11,853 nucleotides of DNA from Bacteroidota bacterium (GTDB taxonomy: Bacteria; Bacteroidota; Ignavibacteria; Ignavibacteriales; Ignavibacteriaceae). Below are positions 1-7,536 of this stretch, piece after piece. How positions within the stretch are numbered: position 1 is the first letter of the stretch; the number at the start of each line of letters is the position of its first letter. Below the pieces are notes generated by a model. The model was not told the DNA's origin. It saw only the letters and a program-made list of their open reading frames with translations, and searched no databases. The stretch lies in the NCBI GenBank assembly GCA_021796135.1, contig JAJYOQ010000088.1, positions 1-11,853 of the forward strand, read 5' to 3'. The position numbers were made by a program, and so were the translations under genes.

Positions 1-191
1 GATTGCTTTATCCAGTTCGATAAATATAAGTATACCCTGTAAAATCCCGGTTCTTCAAATTTAAGATCGCTGCTTTCATTTTTTGCAAAGAATACGTATT
101 TCATATCAGGATCAATATTGTATTTGAATCTTTTATAGAACTCGAATTTTCCCGTACTAAAATTATATTTATCGAACTGGATAAAGCAATC
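1..191. repeat. Perfect 29-bp inverted repeat (arms 1-29 and 163-191)
   Basis: Bases 1-29 are the exact reverse complement of bases 163-191, with a 133-nt spacer. The match breaks at base 30. On the other side it reaches the window edge, so it may be longer. Both arms lie within the same minus-strand reading frame. A perfect 29-base match is far beyond chance, even in AT-rich DNA. A long arm ending at the edge of available sequence fits a fold-back chimera or contig-end artefact. A genuine small inverted duplication is the alternative. Confidence 0.9.
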
Positions 192-395
192 TTTAAGACC
201 TAATGCGGTATTGGACTTTACCATAACGGTCAGGTAACCCGTAGTAAATCGATCGCTTATACCTATTTCACCAAGATCACTATCATATTTTTCACAAAAA
301 TATAAAACTGGTGAACTTTGCGCATAAGAATAGGACTTAATTCCAATAAAGATAAAAACGAATAAAAATGCGGGTGCAATCTTGAAGTATTTCAT
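1..395 (-). CDS. Small secreted protein of unknown function, 3' end outside the window
   Basis: This is an open frame of 131 complete codons from ATG at 395-393, running off the left edge. An AGGAG ribosome binding site (400-404) lies 5 nt before the ATG, which supports the start. Residues 1-25 form a Sec signal peptide: Lys at positions 2 and 5, a hydrophobic core at about 6-19, and likely cleavage after SYSYA25. The mature part begins QSSPVLYFCEKY and alternates hydrophobic and polar residues, suggesting a small beta-rich exported domain. Two cysteines are visible (C34, C70). An EPGFYRVY stretch (115-122) looks like the end of such a domain. I do not recognise a characterised family and assign no function. 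Residues 123-131 are encoded by one arm of a perfect 29-bp inverted repeat whose other arm encodes residues 69-78. The visible C-terminal tail may therefore be an inversion or assembly artefact rather than native protein. A sigma70-like promoter lies upstream. Confidence 0.7.
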   Translation of the reverse strand, partial: MKYFKIAPAFLFVFIFIGIKSYSYAQSSPVLYFCEKYDSDLGEIGISDRFTTGYLTVMVKSNTALGLKDCFIQFDKYNFSTGKFEFYKRFKYNIDPDMKYVFFAKNESSDLKFEEPGFYRVYLYLSNWIKQ

Positions 396-445
396 AATAA
401 CTCCTAAAAATATAATTTAAATAAATTTAGCTTGCTATCATACAA

Positions 446-474
446 AATATACATTATGATTAATTACATTTCAA
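446..474 (-). promoter_or_regulatory. Sigma70-like promoter of the small secreted-protein gene
   Basis: Read on the minus strand, TTGAAA (474-469) is followed after exactly 17 nt by TATATT (451-446), a good match to -35 and -10 elements with ideal spacing. The -10 continues as TATATTTTG, close to the Bacteroidota TAnnTTTG element. The predicted start near 438 gives a leader of about 40 nt containing the AGGAG site. It separates this gene from the sensor kinase upstream on the same strand. Confidence 0.5.
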
Positions 475-499
475 TAGTTTAGGTACAGATTCTGTTTTG

Positions 500-525
500 C
501 TTCAGTTTTCATATAAACACTGAAG
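500..525 (-). other. Stem-loop downstream of the CHASE-PAS kinase gene
   Basis: CTTCAGT (500-506) and ACTGAAG (519-525) form a perfect 7-bp stem. It can be extended by three A-T pairs past a one-base bulge, closing a 5-nt loop. It lies about 60 nt beyond the kinase stop codon and before the next promoter, where a terminator would be expected. The bases after it on the minus strand (CAAAACAG) are not a U tract, so it is not a canonical intrinsic terminator. It could be an mRNA 3'-end stabilising hairpin. In the rest of the 396-584 gap only the promoter is supported. Confidence 0.3.
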
Positions 526-584
526 AGTACAAGTAAAAAGCATTATTCCAGATATTCAAAGAAGGGAAAACCATAATATTATTT

Positions 585-3500
585 TTATCCAAAAATTGGC
601 AGTACAAAAGAAAATTTACTTCCTTTCCCGACTTCACTTTCGACCCAAATTTTACCTCCGTGCTTTTCTACGAACTCTCTGCATAGCAATAATCCTAAAC
701 CTGAGCTTAGCTCACCCTCTGTGCCGAGGCGACCTACTTTCTTATCCAATTGGAATAGTTTAGCTATTAGATCTGCGTCCATTCCTATGCCGGAATCTAT
801 AATAGATATTTCAACCATATTATTGTCAGCTTTTTTTGTACTAATAATTATGTTCCCGCCTCTATTAGTAAATTTTAAAGCATTTGACAATAAATTACGT
901 AAAATTGAATTTAGCATTTCCTTATCAGCGAATACTATTTCGTTAGCGCCTATCTTTGTATTAAACCTAATATCTTTTTGCTCTCCTTTTGTCATTTGAA
1001 TTTCAATATTATTGTTAACGACTTCTTCCAAATTAATCTCTTCGGGAGAAAAATTAATTGATCCTTGCTGCATGCGTGACCATAACAATAGGTTCTCCAA
1101 CAGTTTGTTAAGATTTTGAGCATTATTATTCATTTCTTTGCTTAATGTAGATAATTCATCTTTATCTAAAATGTCAATATCTTCAGAAAATATCTCTGTC
1201 AATCCAATAAATCCCTGGAATGGGCTGCGTAAATCATGAGCTATGATTGAAAAGAATTTATCCTTTTCAAGATTCAACCTTTCAAGATTTCCCTTTGCGG
1301 TTGTTAATTCATCAATCAAAATCTTCTTTTGAGCTAAATTGTCTTCCAAGTTCTTTCGTGAAACCAATAGTTGCTCATTCAATGTTTTTAACTGTTCTTC
1401 ATCCTTTTTTCTTTTTGTTATATCATCTGAAATAGAAAGAATAAACTTTTTATCCTTTATTTCAATAATAGTTGCTGAATATTCAGCTATTATGACATTC
1501 CCATTTTTTGCATGAAGATTAAGTTCTAATCTATCAATACGTCCTTCTTTTTGAATTATTTCTTTAATTTTATTCCTGTCCCGACTGTCAATCCACCCGA
1601 TCTCCGTCGAGGTTTTACCCAATACTTCTTCTCTTGAATATCCGGAAACCTGACAAGCAGTTTCATTTACTTCTATTAACTTTCCACTTTCTATCTCGGA
1701 TAAACTTAATATTAATGGAGAATTATTAAAGGCTTTATAAAATTTTTCCTCACTTTGTCTCAGAGCTAATTCTGCAGCCTTCTGTTCGGAAATATCTCGT
1801 AAAATAACAAGAACGTTTAGTTTATTAAAAATTTTATAAGATGATAATGTAACTTCCATATCAAATTCATTTCCATTAGAGCGAATGCCGCGAGTTTCAT
1901 ACGATTTTGGCGCATAAATATTTGCATCTCTTTTACTTATATAATCCAAAATCCGATTCTTCTCACTTGGAGCAATAACATTAAGAATAGGTTTCCCTAT
2001 TAATTCATTTGGGGAAGAAACTCCAAAAAGTTTTACCGCTGCATTATTGCACAATTCCCAAAATCCGTTTATGTGAACTCCAATTGCATCGCGCGAATTA
2101 TCAAGAATTGCTTGTAATTTAGACTCATTTTCTTTTAATGTATTCTCAGCTTTTTTCCTTTCGGAAATATCTCTAGTAATTGCTACTATGCCATTTGGGA
2201 TCCCTTCCGAATTGAACAAAGCTCCACAGCTAAATTCAGAGAAAAATTTATCCTTATTTCTTTTTAATAGGACAAACTCTTCATTTTTAACTACTCCGAA
2301 TTTGAATATTCTGCTAATTAAGTCAACAGCTTTTCCTTGCTCGTCGGGTAAAAAGAAGTCAAGGGCGCTTTTACCTATCATTTCATCTGATGTTTCATAT
2401 CCAAATGTTTCTGCAGCCGCATTGTTCATTAATGTAATATTAGCGTTTGTATCAAATACTCCTATTGCATCAGGTGACGTATTAATTATTGATCGCAGTA
2501 ATTTGTGGTTGTTTAAGGTTTCTTGTTCTGCTTTTTTCCGTTCTGAAATATCTCTGATAAACATACCGGATTTAAGCTGACCTTGGCTATCTGTATATGC
2601 GGAAGATGAAACCTCTGCGTCGAATTTAGAACCATCTTTTCTAATCAAAGATATTTCACCTTTTGCTTTGCCGGTCAACCTTCTTTCTGAAACGAATTTC
2701 TCAAAGCGAGGGTCATCGAAATCAATAAATTGATTTCTTTGCAAATTACAGATCTCTTTTTCGGTCATTCGGAGCATTACACAAGCAGCTTGATTTGCAA
2801 AATATATTGGTCCGCGAGAAACTGCAAGTATAATCCCGTCTAGACTATTTTCCATTACAAGACGGTATCGCTCTTCGCTGTCACTTAAGTCCTTTGTTAA
2901 TGTTTCTGCTAGTTTATAAGCTTTTATATTGGAGGTACTATAAGAGATAAAGAGAAAAAATAATAATAGGCTAACGCTTAAGCCGCCTATTCCGGAAATC
3001 CAAACCTGGCTATAATTTAATCTTGATGTATTTTGATCATATTGTGAAAAATTCAAATACCATTTGTGACCATAATAGGTAATCGATGTATCAAGTGAAA
3101 ATAATGAAGGATTTAACGTCTTTGTAACTGTTAGTTTCTTACTATCATATAGCAAAGAATTCCCGCTAAAAGATGAATTATCAAATATTTTTAAATGTAT
3201 ATTTTCCTTTTCGATTGTTCCATATCCCCCAAGAATTCCATTCATTAAATCATTCATTCGATATGGGCTATAAACCCAACCTTTTATAGCAAGCCGGCGT
3301 TCTTGAATTGTATTTATCGGCATATTATTTTTATAAACCGGAACATAAATAAGAGATCCTGCTTGCCTGTCTTCATTATTTTCCTGGACGAGAATTACTT
3401 TGCCGGTTAAGGCAGAAACATTATAATCTCTGGATAAATCCATAGCGTGTCTTCGAACAGAATCGGAGTACATATCATATCCAAATGCTCGAAGGTTCCT

Positions 3501-4010
3501 TCCTGAAAATGGTTCAAGGAAAATTATAGAGGTGTAAATATTTCTTTTACCTTTAGGATATACTAAATAATCGGGAAATCCTTCTTTCTGAGTTTCTTTT
3601 TCATGTTTTAATATTTGACCCGGTTGAATTATCATTGAATACCCAACTCCTAATATGCCCGGCAGTTTTTTTGAAATCTTTTCAAAAGTGAATATTTCTT
3701 TCCACTCTTTTCTGCTTATATTATCTTTTAATTTAAATAAAGCTGCCTGGCTTCTAAGTAATTGAGTCTGATCGTCAAGTCTGTTTGTAATTTTATTTAT
3801 AATTTCTTTACAAGCGAAATCAAATTCTTTTTTAGCCTGCATTTCGACTTGCTGCTTTATCTTAAGCGAAATAATGAATGTCAACAATAATCCCACAATT
3901 AATATGCTCAAAGCCAGCCAAATCCTTTTTCGTTCAAGCAACCAAATTGATCTTTTATTTATGGAATTTCTAAAACTAAAGGGTTTGTTTATTTTATTCG
4001 GGGAAAGCAT
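585..4010 (-). CDS. Membrane sensor histidine kinase: CHASE sensor, four PAS domains, HisKA-HATPase
   Basis: This is a large sensory kinase of 1141 aa from ATG at 4010. An in-frame TTG at 4022 would add four residues, but the ATG is preferred; neither has a strong ribosome binding site. Order, numbered from the ATG: membrane helix 30-49; extracytoplasmic CHASE-type domain about 75-270 (PGILGVGY near 117-124); membrane helix about 336-358; PAS repeats at about 381-492, 507-622, 631-748 and 753-870, each ending in a DIS/DIT-ERKK-type linker; a coiled coil about 870-915; HisKA with H-box SIIAHDLRSPF, phosphorylated His predicted at 925; HATPase with N-box NLLSNALKF, G1 DSGIGM and G2 SSGLGL. All catalytic boxes are intact. 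It ends in PIFG after the HATPase with no receiver, so it should phosphorylate a separate regulator. CHASE domains sense small extracellular ligands, but the ligand is unknown here. It lies downstream of a second kinase on the same strand. Confidence 0.93.
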   Translation of the reverse strand: MLSPNKINKPFSFRNSINKRSIWLLERKRIWLALSILIVGLLLTFIISLKIKQQVEMQAKKEFDFACKEIINKITNRLDDQTQLLRSQAALFKLKDNISRKEWKEIFTFEKISKKLPGILGVGYSMIIQPGQILKHEKETQKEGFPDYLVYPKGKRNIYTSIIFLEPFSGRNLRAFGYDMYSDSVRRHAMDLSRDYNVSALTGKVILVQENNEDRQAGSLIYVPVYKNNMPINTIQERRLAIKGWVYSPYRMNDLMNGILGGYGTIEKENIHLKIFDNSSFSGNSLLYDSKKLTVTKTLNPSLFSLDTSITYYGHKWYLNFSQYDQNTSRLNYSQVWISGIGGLSVSLLLFFLFISYSTSNIKAYKLAETLTKDLSDSEERYRLVMENSLDGIILAVSRGPIYFANQAACVMLRMTEKEICNLQRNQFIDFDDPRFEKFVSERRLTGKAKGEISLIRKDGSKFDAEVSSSAYTDSQGQLKSGMFIRDISERKKAEQETLNNHKLLRSIINTSPDAIGVFDTNANITLMNNAAAETFGYETSDEMIGKSALDFFLPDEQGKAVDLISRIFKFGVVKNEEFVLLKRNKDKFFSEFSCGALFNSEGIPNGIVAITRDISERKKAENTLKENESKLQAILDNSRDAIGVHINGFWELCNNAAVKLFGVSSPNELIGKPILNVIAPSEKNRILDYISKRDANIYAPKSYETRGIRSNGNEFDMEVTLSSYKIFNKLNVLVILRDISEQKAAELALRQSEEKFYKAFNNSPLILSLSEIESGKLIEVNETACQVSGYSREEVLGKTSTEIGWIDSRDRNKIKEIIQKEGRIDRLELNLHAKNGNVIIAEYSATIIEIKDKKFILSISDDITKRKKDEEQLKTLNEQLLVSRKNLEDNLAQKKILIDELTTAKGNLERLNLEKDKFFSIIAHDLRSPFQGFIGLTEIFSEDIDILDKDELSTLSKEMNNNAQNLNKLLENLLLWSRMQQGSINFSPEEINLEEVVNNNIEIQMTKGEQKDIRFNTKIGANEIVFADKEMLNSILRNLLSNALKFTNRGGNIIISTKKADNNMVEISIIDSGIGMDADLIAKLFQLDKKVGRLGTEGELSSGLGLLLCREFVEKHGGKIWVESEVGKGSKFSFVLPIFG
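2150..2555 (-). repeat. 25-bp direct repeat coding for PAS-PAS linkers
   Basis: Bases 2150-2174 and 2531-2555 are identical at 23 of 25 positions. Both encode the DISERKKAE-type linker that follows a PAS domain in the CHASE kinase. Their offset is 381 bp, exactly 127 codons, so recombination between them would remove one whole PAS domain in frame. A shorter, more diverged relative lies around 1778-1799. Confidence 0.8.
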
Positions 4011-4130
4011 GATAATTCTCAACTATTATTTTTAATTCTTGAAAAGCAGCTAAATAGTTTGTAAGTAATTTTATTCATTAAATTTCATCTAAAATTTAAC
4101 AATAGAAAAGATAAACGCTTATTATTTTCC

Positions 4131-7100
4131 CTATCGAAGAAATTTCCTGATAATTTTTAATAAGTCTTTTTGCGTAAATGGTTTTGTAAGAAAATCATTA
4201 CAACCGGATTCTAAGCTGTTTTTCTTGTCTGACTCAAATGTATGTGCACTTACAATTATTATCGGTATATGTGAAAATTCTTTAGAGGACTTTAATTCCT
4301 TGGTATATATAATACCGTTCTTTTCTCCTTTAATTGATATATCCATTAAAATAATGTCAACTTTATTTTCTTTTAATATGATATCGGATTCTTCAGCCGA
4401 GGTAGCAGACAATATGTTATATTCTTCTTTAAGAATTGTATTTACAAAAAATCTATTCATTGCTTCATCTTCAACTAGAAGAATTGTATATACTTTTAAC
4501 CGATCTTTTTTTTTCGGAACCGGAATATCCTTTTCAGTATTATTGTCATTTTGTGTAATTATATCACTTTTCTTTTTTGAATCGACAACTAAATTAGTTA
4601 TGTTGATTGTGAAAGTTGTACCTTCATTTCGTCTGCTTTTAACTGAAATTTGGGCATTGTTCAATTCCAGAAACTTTTTAACTAATGAAAGACCGACTCC
4701 AACTCCTTCATAAATTCTACCATATCCTGTTGCTTCCTGTGTATAAGGTTCAAAAAGATGTTTTGAAAATTCATCCGACATTCCGATGCCATTATCAGCA
4801 ATATCAATCTTAATATTTTTGTGTTCATCTTTATATAAAGTTACTCTAACAATTCCCTTATCATTAAATTTAATTGCGTTATCAATTAAATGAGATAATG
4901 ATTGAGTAATTGAATATTCATCTGCTAATATTGTAACATCTCCATATTGATTATCATAAGTCAGAGTAACAGGTTTTGAATTATATTCCTTTTTAAATAA
5001 ATCTATTAATTCTAATAAGATTAATTCCAAGTCGAGAGATTGGAGATCCATTTTATAATCGCCAATTTGCATCATTGAAAAATTTAATATCAAATCTATT
5101 GTCCTAATTAAGCGACGGCTTGAATTCTCAACTCCATTAAAATATTCTTCCACTTCTCCTGAAATATAGCCGCTTAGATAATCTTTGATCAGACTATTCA
5201 TCCCGAGTATTCCGTTTAGGGGTGTTCTTATCTCATGAGAAATATTCGCAATAAATGCGTCCTTAAGTCTATTTGAGAGCTCAGCATTTTCTTTTGCAGC
5301 AATTAATTCTGCCACTGCCTTTTTCCTGTTTGTAATATTTCTAAAAATACTCAGCAATAAAGTTGGTCTTCCTTTTATTTCCACAAATGAATTTGAAATC
5401 TCAACCCAGTAAATTTTGTTATTCCATAAATCAAGCTTAGTCTCATAATGCTGCTGTACATTACGGGATTTTACATTTTCTCTAAATTTTTCACGTGAAT
5501 GTTCGTCCGGCAGATATGTAATATCAAAGATGAAACCTTCTATTTTCTCTTTAGGCATTTCAAATAGAGTACAAAAAGCTTCATTGACTTTAATGATAAT
5601 TCCATCTTCATTACAAAGCCGCATAGCATCAAATGAATTCTCCCAAACAGAACGAAATTGTTCTTCTGACTGAATTAATATTTCTTCTGTTTTTTTCTTT
5701 TCGGTGATTTCTCTGGTAGTTCCGATAATTGAAATAATTTCACCGTTTTCTATCCTGCTAAATTCTTTTTCTTTACCGACAAACCATCTCCAATCGCCTT
5801 TTTTATCCTTCAATCTATACTCAAATTCAAAAACATATTCATGTTCCCATTCCTTAATCAATTCATAATATCTGGAAAATTGTTTTAAGTCATCCGGGTG
5901 CATTAATCTTTCAAAAAATTTATTATCATTGGGAATTTCACCTTCTATATAGCCAAGCATTTTACCGATATCTTTATTAGTATAAACATTCCTATCTTCG
6001 ATTACATCATAAATATAGATAATATCAGGAGACTGCTCGGTTATCCGTTTGACAAAAAGTTGATTTTTCAGATTTTCTTCTTCAATTATCTTTCTTTTCG
6101 TAATATCTCTATGAATTGCAATGACGAGCTTCCTTTGATCATATTCAATTGTTTTTGCGTTAACTTCAACAGGGATTTTTTTCCCATCGCGAGTAATGAG
6201 ATAAGTTTCGAAGATGGACTCGTTATTCTCAGCTAATTTAATAAATCTTTCTTTAACTTTATGTTGATGTTCGGGGAGGTTAAGATTAAGAATATTTAAT
6301 TTCTTAAATTGTTCCTTACTATATCCAATCAGGTCACATGCAGCCATGTTTACATCAATAAAATTTCCCTCAAAATCGAGCAGTAATATTGGGTCGGCAG
6401 CAAATTCAAATAAAGATCTCAGTTTTTGTGTAGAAAGTTTTAATGCCGCCTCAAAATTTTTTCGTTCGGTAATGTCCCGAACAATTGCTTGTAAAAATAC
6501 CTTACCATTTAAGTCAAATCTGGCTAAAGAGATCTCTGCTTCAAACAATTGATCCAAGCCCCTTATATACTGCCAATCAAATCTTTGAGGAATTCCTTCA
6601 AAAGCAGTTTTAATTTTAATCAAGACCTTTTGTTCAGAGGACATTCCTTCAGGTTGAAGATATGGGGAAAATTTCAAAGGTGTTTCACCTATAATTTTAT
6701 CTTTATTACATCCCAACATTTCGGAAGCTTTTGAATTACATTCGATAAATTTATTACCGTCCATAATGAAAATTGCATCATTAGCATTTTCAAATAAAAT
6801 ACGATAGCTTTCTTTTGAATCACTTAATTCTTTTTCCTTTTTAAGGGAAAAACTTGCAATTAAATCATAAGGGATAAAACGGATTAAAAAAGACGAAATA
6901 ATCAGTACTGCTGCAATAACTGTAACTAAATCCAAAGGCATTGATAAATTATCAGAATGCTGAATAATTCTATACAATAACAAAAAAATCAAACGGCTTA
7001 AGATGGGGACAATATATAAGATAAGGATAATTCGCTTTCCTTCTTCATCACGAAACCTTGAAGGTAAAAACAAATTTTTAACTTTAGTCGAATATTTCAT
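4131..7100 (-). CDS. Hybrid sensor histidine kinase/response regulator with four PAS domains
   Basis: This is a complete hybrid kinase of 989 aa from ATG at 7100, preceded by AAGG with 5-nt spacing. Two membrane helices (about 23-45 and 54-76) are joined by a very short loop, so there is no real extracellular sensor domain and sensing probably depends on the PAS modules. PAS domains lie at about 93-213, 221-336, 347-470 and 478-593. The third carries the HPDD, EYRLKDKKGDWRW pattern of the PAS_3 fold. HisKA has SHEIRTPLNG with phosphorylated His622. HATPase has N741 in HLIDNAIKF, G1 DNGIGM (769-774) and G2 GVGVGL (799-804). After a charged linker (about 838-868) comes a receiver with acidic pair E878/D879, phosphoacceptor D920 (ILMDIS), S951 and K973 (TKPF). 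All expected residues are present. Such proteins usually pass phosphate from the receiver through an Hpt protein, and none is nearby. The next gene on this strand is the second kinase, 120 nt downstream, so the two may be co-transcribed. Confidence 0.94.
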   Translation of the reverse strand: MKYSTKVKNLFLPSRFRDEEGKRIILILYIVPILSRLIFLLLYRIIQHSDNLSMPLDLVTVIAAVLIISSFLIRFIPYDLIASFSLKKEKELSDSKESYRILFENANDAIFIMDGNKFIECNSKASEMLGCNKDKIIGETPLKFSPYLQPEGMSSEQKVLIKIKTAFEGIPQRFDWQYIRGLDQLFEAEISLARFDLNGKVFLQAIVRDITERKNFEAALKLSTQKLRSLFEFAADPILLLDFEGNFIDVNMAACDLIGYSKEQFKKLNILNLNLPEHQHKVKERFIKLAENNESIFETYLITRDGKKIPVEVNAKTIEYDQRKLVIAIHRDITKRKIIEEENLKNQLFVKRITEQSPDIIYIYDVIEDRNVYTNKDIGKMLGYIEGEIPNDNKFFERLMHPDDLKQFSRYYELIKEWEHEYVFEFEYRLKDKKGDWRWFVGKEKEFSRIENGEIISIIGTTREITEKKKTEEILIQSEEQFRSVWENSFDAMRLCNEDGIIIKVNEAFCTLFEMPKEKIEGFIFDITYLPDEHSREKFRENVKSRNVQQHYETKLDLWNNKIYWVEISNSFVEIKGRPTLLLSIFRNITNRKKAVAELIAAKENAELSNRLKDAFIANISHEIRTPLNGILGMNSLIKDYLSGYISGEVEEYFNGVENSSRRLIRTIDLILNFSMMQIGDYKMDLQSLDLELILLELIDLFKKEYNSKPVTLTYDNQYGDVTILADEYSITQSLSHLIDNAIKFNDKGIVRVTLYKDEHKNIKIDIADNGIGMSDEFSKHLFEPYTQEATGYGRIYEGVGVGLSLVKKFLELNNAQISVKSRRNEGTTFTINITNLVVDSKKKSDIITQNDNNTEKDIPVPKKKDRLKVYTILLVEDEAMNRFFVNTILKEEYNILSATSAEESDIILKENKVDIILMDISIKGEKNGIIYTKELKSSKEFSHIPIIIVSAHTFESDKKNSLESGCNDFLTKPFTQKDLLKIIRKFLR

Positions 7101-7126
7101 ATTGACCTTAATAAGAGAGCAGAAAG

Positions 7127-7162
7127 CAAATATAAAACCACTCGTTGCGATAAACGCGGTGG
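7127..7162 (-). promoter_or_regulatory. Candidate promoter and overlapping dyad before the hybrid kinase gene
   Basis: On the minus strand TATATTTG (7134-7127) matches the Bacteroidota -7 consensus TAnnTTTG and would start transcription about 15-20 nt before the ATG at 7100. No convincing -33 element is seen. Just upstream is a G+C-rich imperfect dyad in AT-rich surroundings: CCAC/GTGG (7138-7141, 7159-7162) and CGTT/AACG (7143-7146, 7153-7156) around a 6-nt loop. It overlaps the expected -33 region and could be an operator. The remainder of the 7163-7320 gap is AT-rich, and I see only the ribosome binding site of the next gene in it. Confidence 0.3.
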
Positions 7163-7320
7163 CGAAATAAAATCTAATTGATATAATTTATTATTTTATT
7201 TTTTATTATCAAAATAATATTCTCATCCTTTAGAGCGATTGTTTTCTAACTATTCGATACATAACTTGTATTATGAATATATTCGGCAACTAATTATCAA
7301 CTATCATCAGAGGTAACATT

Positions 7321-7446
7321 ATGAGTAAGTCACAGGATACCAAAAAAAATTCTAAAAAAGAACCTGCTAAGACTATGAAGGAAAAAAAAGCTGCTAAACG
7401 TGATAAGAAAAATGAACAGAAGAATCATAGTCTTCTTGACCGCTAA
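7321..7446 (+). CDS. Small lysine-rich basic protein (41 aa), function unknown
   Basis: An ATG at 7321 opens a 41-codon frame ending in TAA at 7444-7446. A strong AGAGG ribosome binding site sits 7 nt upstream, the best Shine-Dalgarno in the right half of the window. The product has 13 Lys and 2 Arg against 6 acidic residues, and no Cys, Trp, Tyr or Phe. Its core, KEPAKTMKEKKAAKRDKK (13-30), is expected to be a charged helix or disordered. It has no signal peptide or membrane segment. Short KEPAKT-KEKRA-KKAKK proteins resembling this occur in several bacterial phyla as uncharacterised proteins; that is recollection, not a search result. Nucleic-acid or ribosome binding is plausible from the charge but unproven. 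It diverges from the hybrid kinase and has its own leader. A weak TTAGA/TCTAA hairpin (7454-7471) lies just after the stop. Confidence 0.65.
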   Translation: MSKSQDTKKNSKKEPAKTMKEKKAAKRDKKNEQKNHSLLDR

Positions 7447-7468
7447 TCGATCCTTAGAGCTCTTTTTC

Positions 7469-7524
7469 TAAATATTTATTTTTCATTTTGGTAATTATAA
7501 TATATTTGAATTGCTAAATATTTA
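7469..7524 (+). promoter_or_regulatory. Candidate promoter flanked by two palindromic TAAATATTTA boxes
   Basis: A perfect TATAAT -10 (7496-7501) overlaps a TATATTTG element (7501-7508) that fits the Bacteroidota -7 consensus. Start of transcription near 7508-7515 would give a leader of about 25 nt before the glycosyltransferase TTG. No good -35 is visible. The 10-bp palindrome TAAATATTTA occurs at 7469-7478, at the -35 position, and again at 7515-7524, around the start site, 46 bp centre to centre. The repeat extends to 12 identical bases (CTAAATATTTAT). The arrangement looks like paired operators, but AT-rich DNA makes chance possible. Confidence 0.4.
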
Positions 7525-7536
7525 TAAAAATCCTTT

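Noticed and set aside
2188..2580. A 130-codon open frame on the plus strand opposite the CHASE-PAS kinase
   Set aside because: It is antisense to the PAS domains, has no recognisable domain and is explained by codon bias of the real gene. The same applies to the shorter antisense frames at 721-999, 1247-1435, 6346-6734, 7716-7964 and 11510-11692.
4225..4713. A 162-codon open frame on the plus strand opposite the hybrid kinase
   Set aside because: It lies wholly antisense to the receiver and HATPase coding region with intact catalytic motifs. Its translation is a low-complexity Ser/Phe/Ile-rich shadow with no ribosome binding site.
7182..7187. Perfect TATAAT in the divergent intergenic region as promoter of the small basic gene
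   Set aside because: There is no -35 at 16-18 nt upstream, and the leader would be about 130 nt. In DNA this AT-rich the hexamer is expected by chance.
7454..7471. TTAGA/TCTAA hairpin after the small basic gene, possible terminator
   Set aside because: The stem is five pairs plus a wobble, with one G-C pair. The following region is AT-rich throughout, so the T content is not distinctive.
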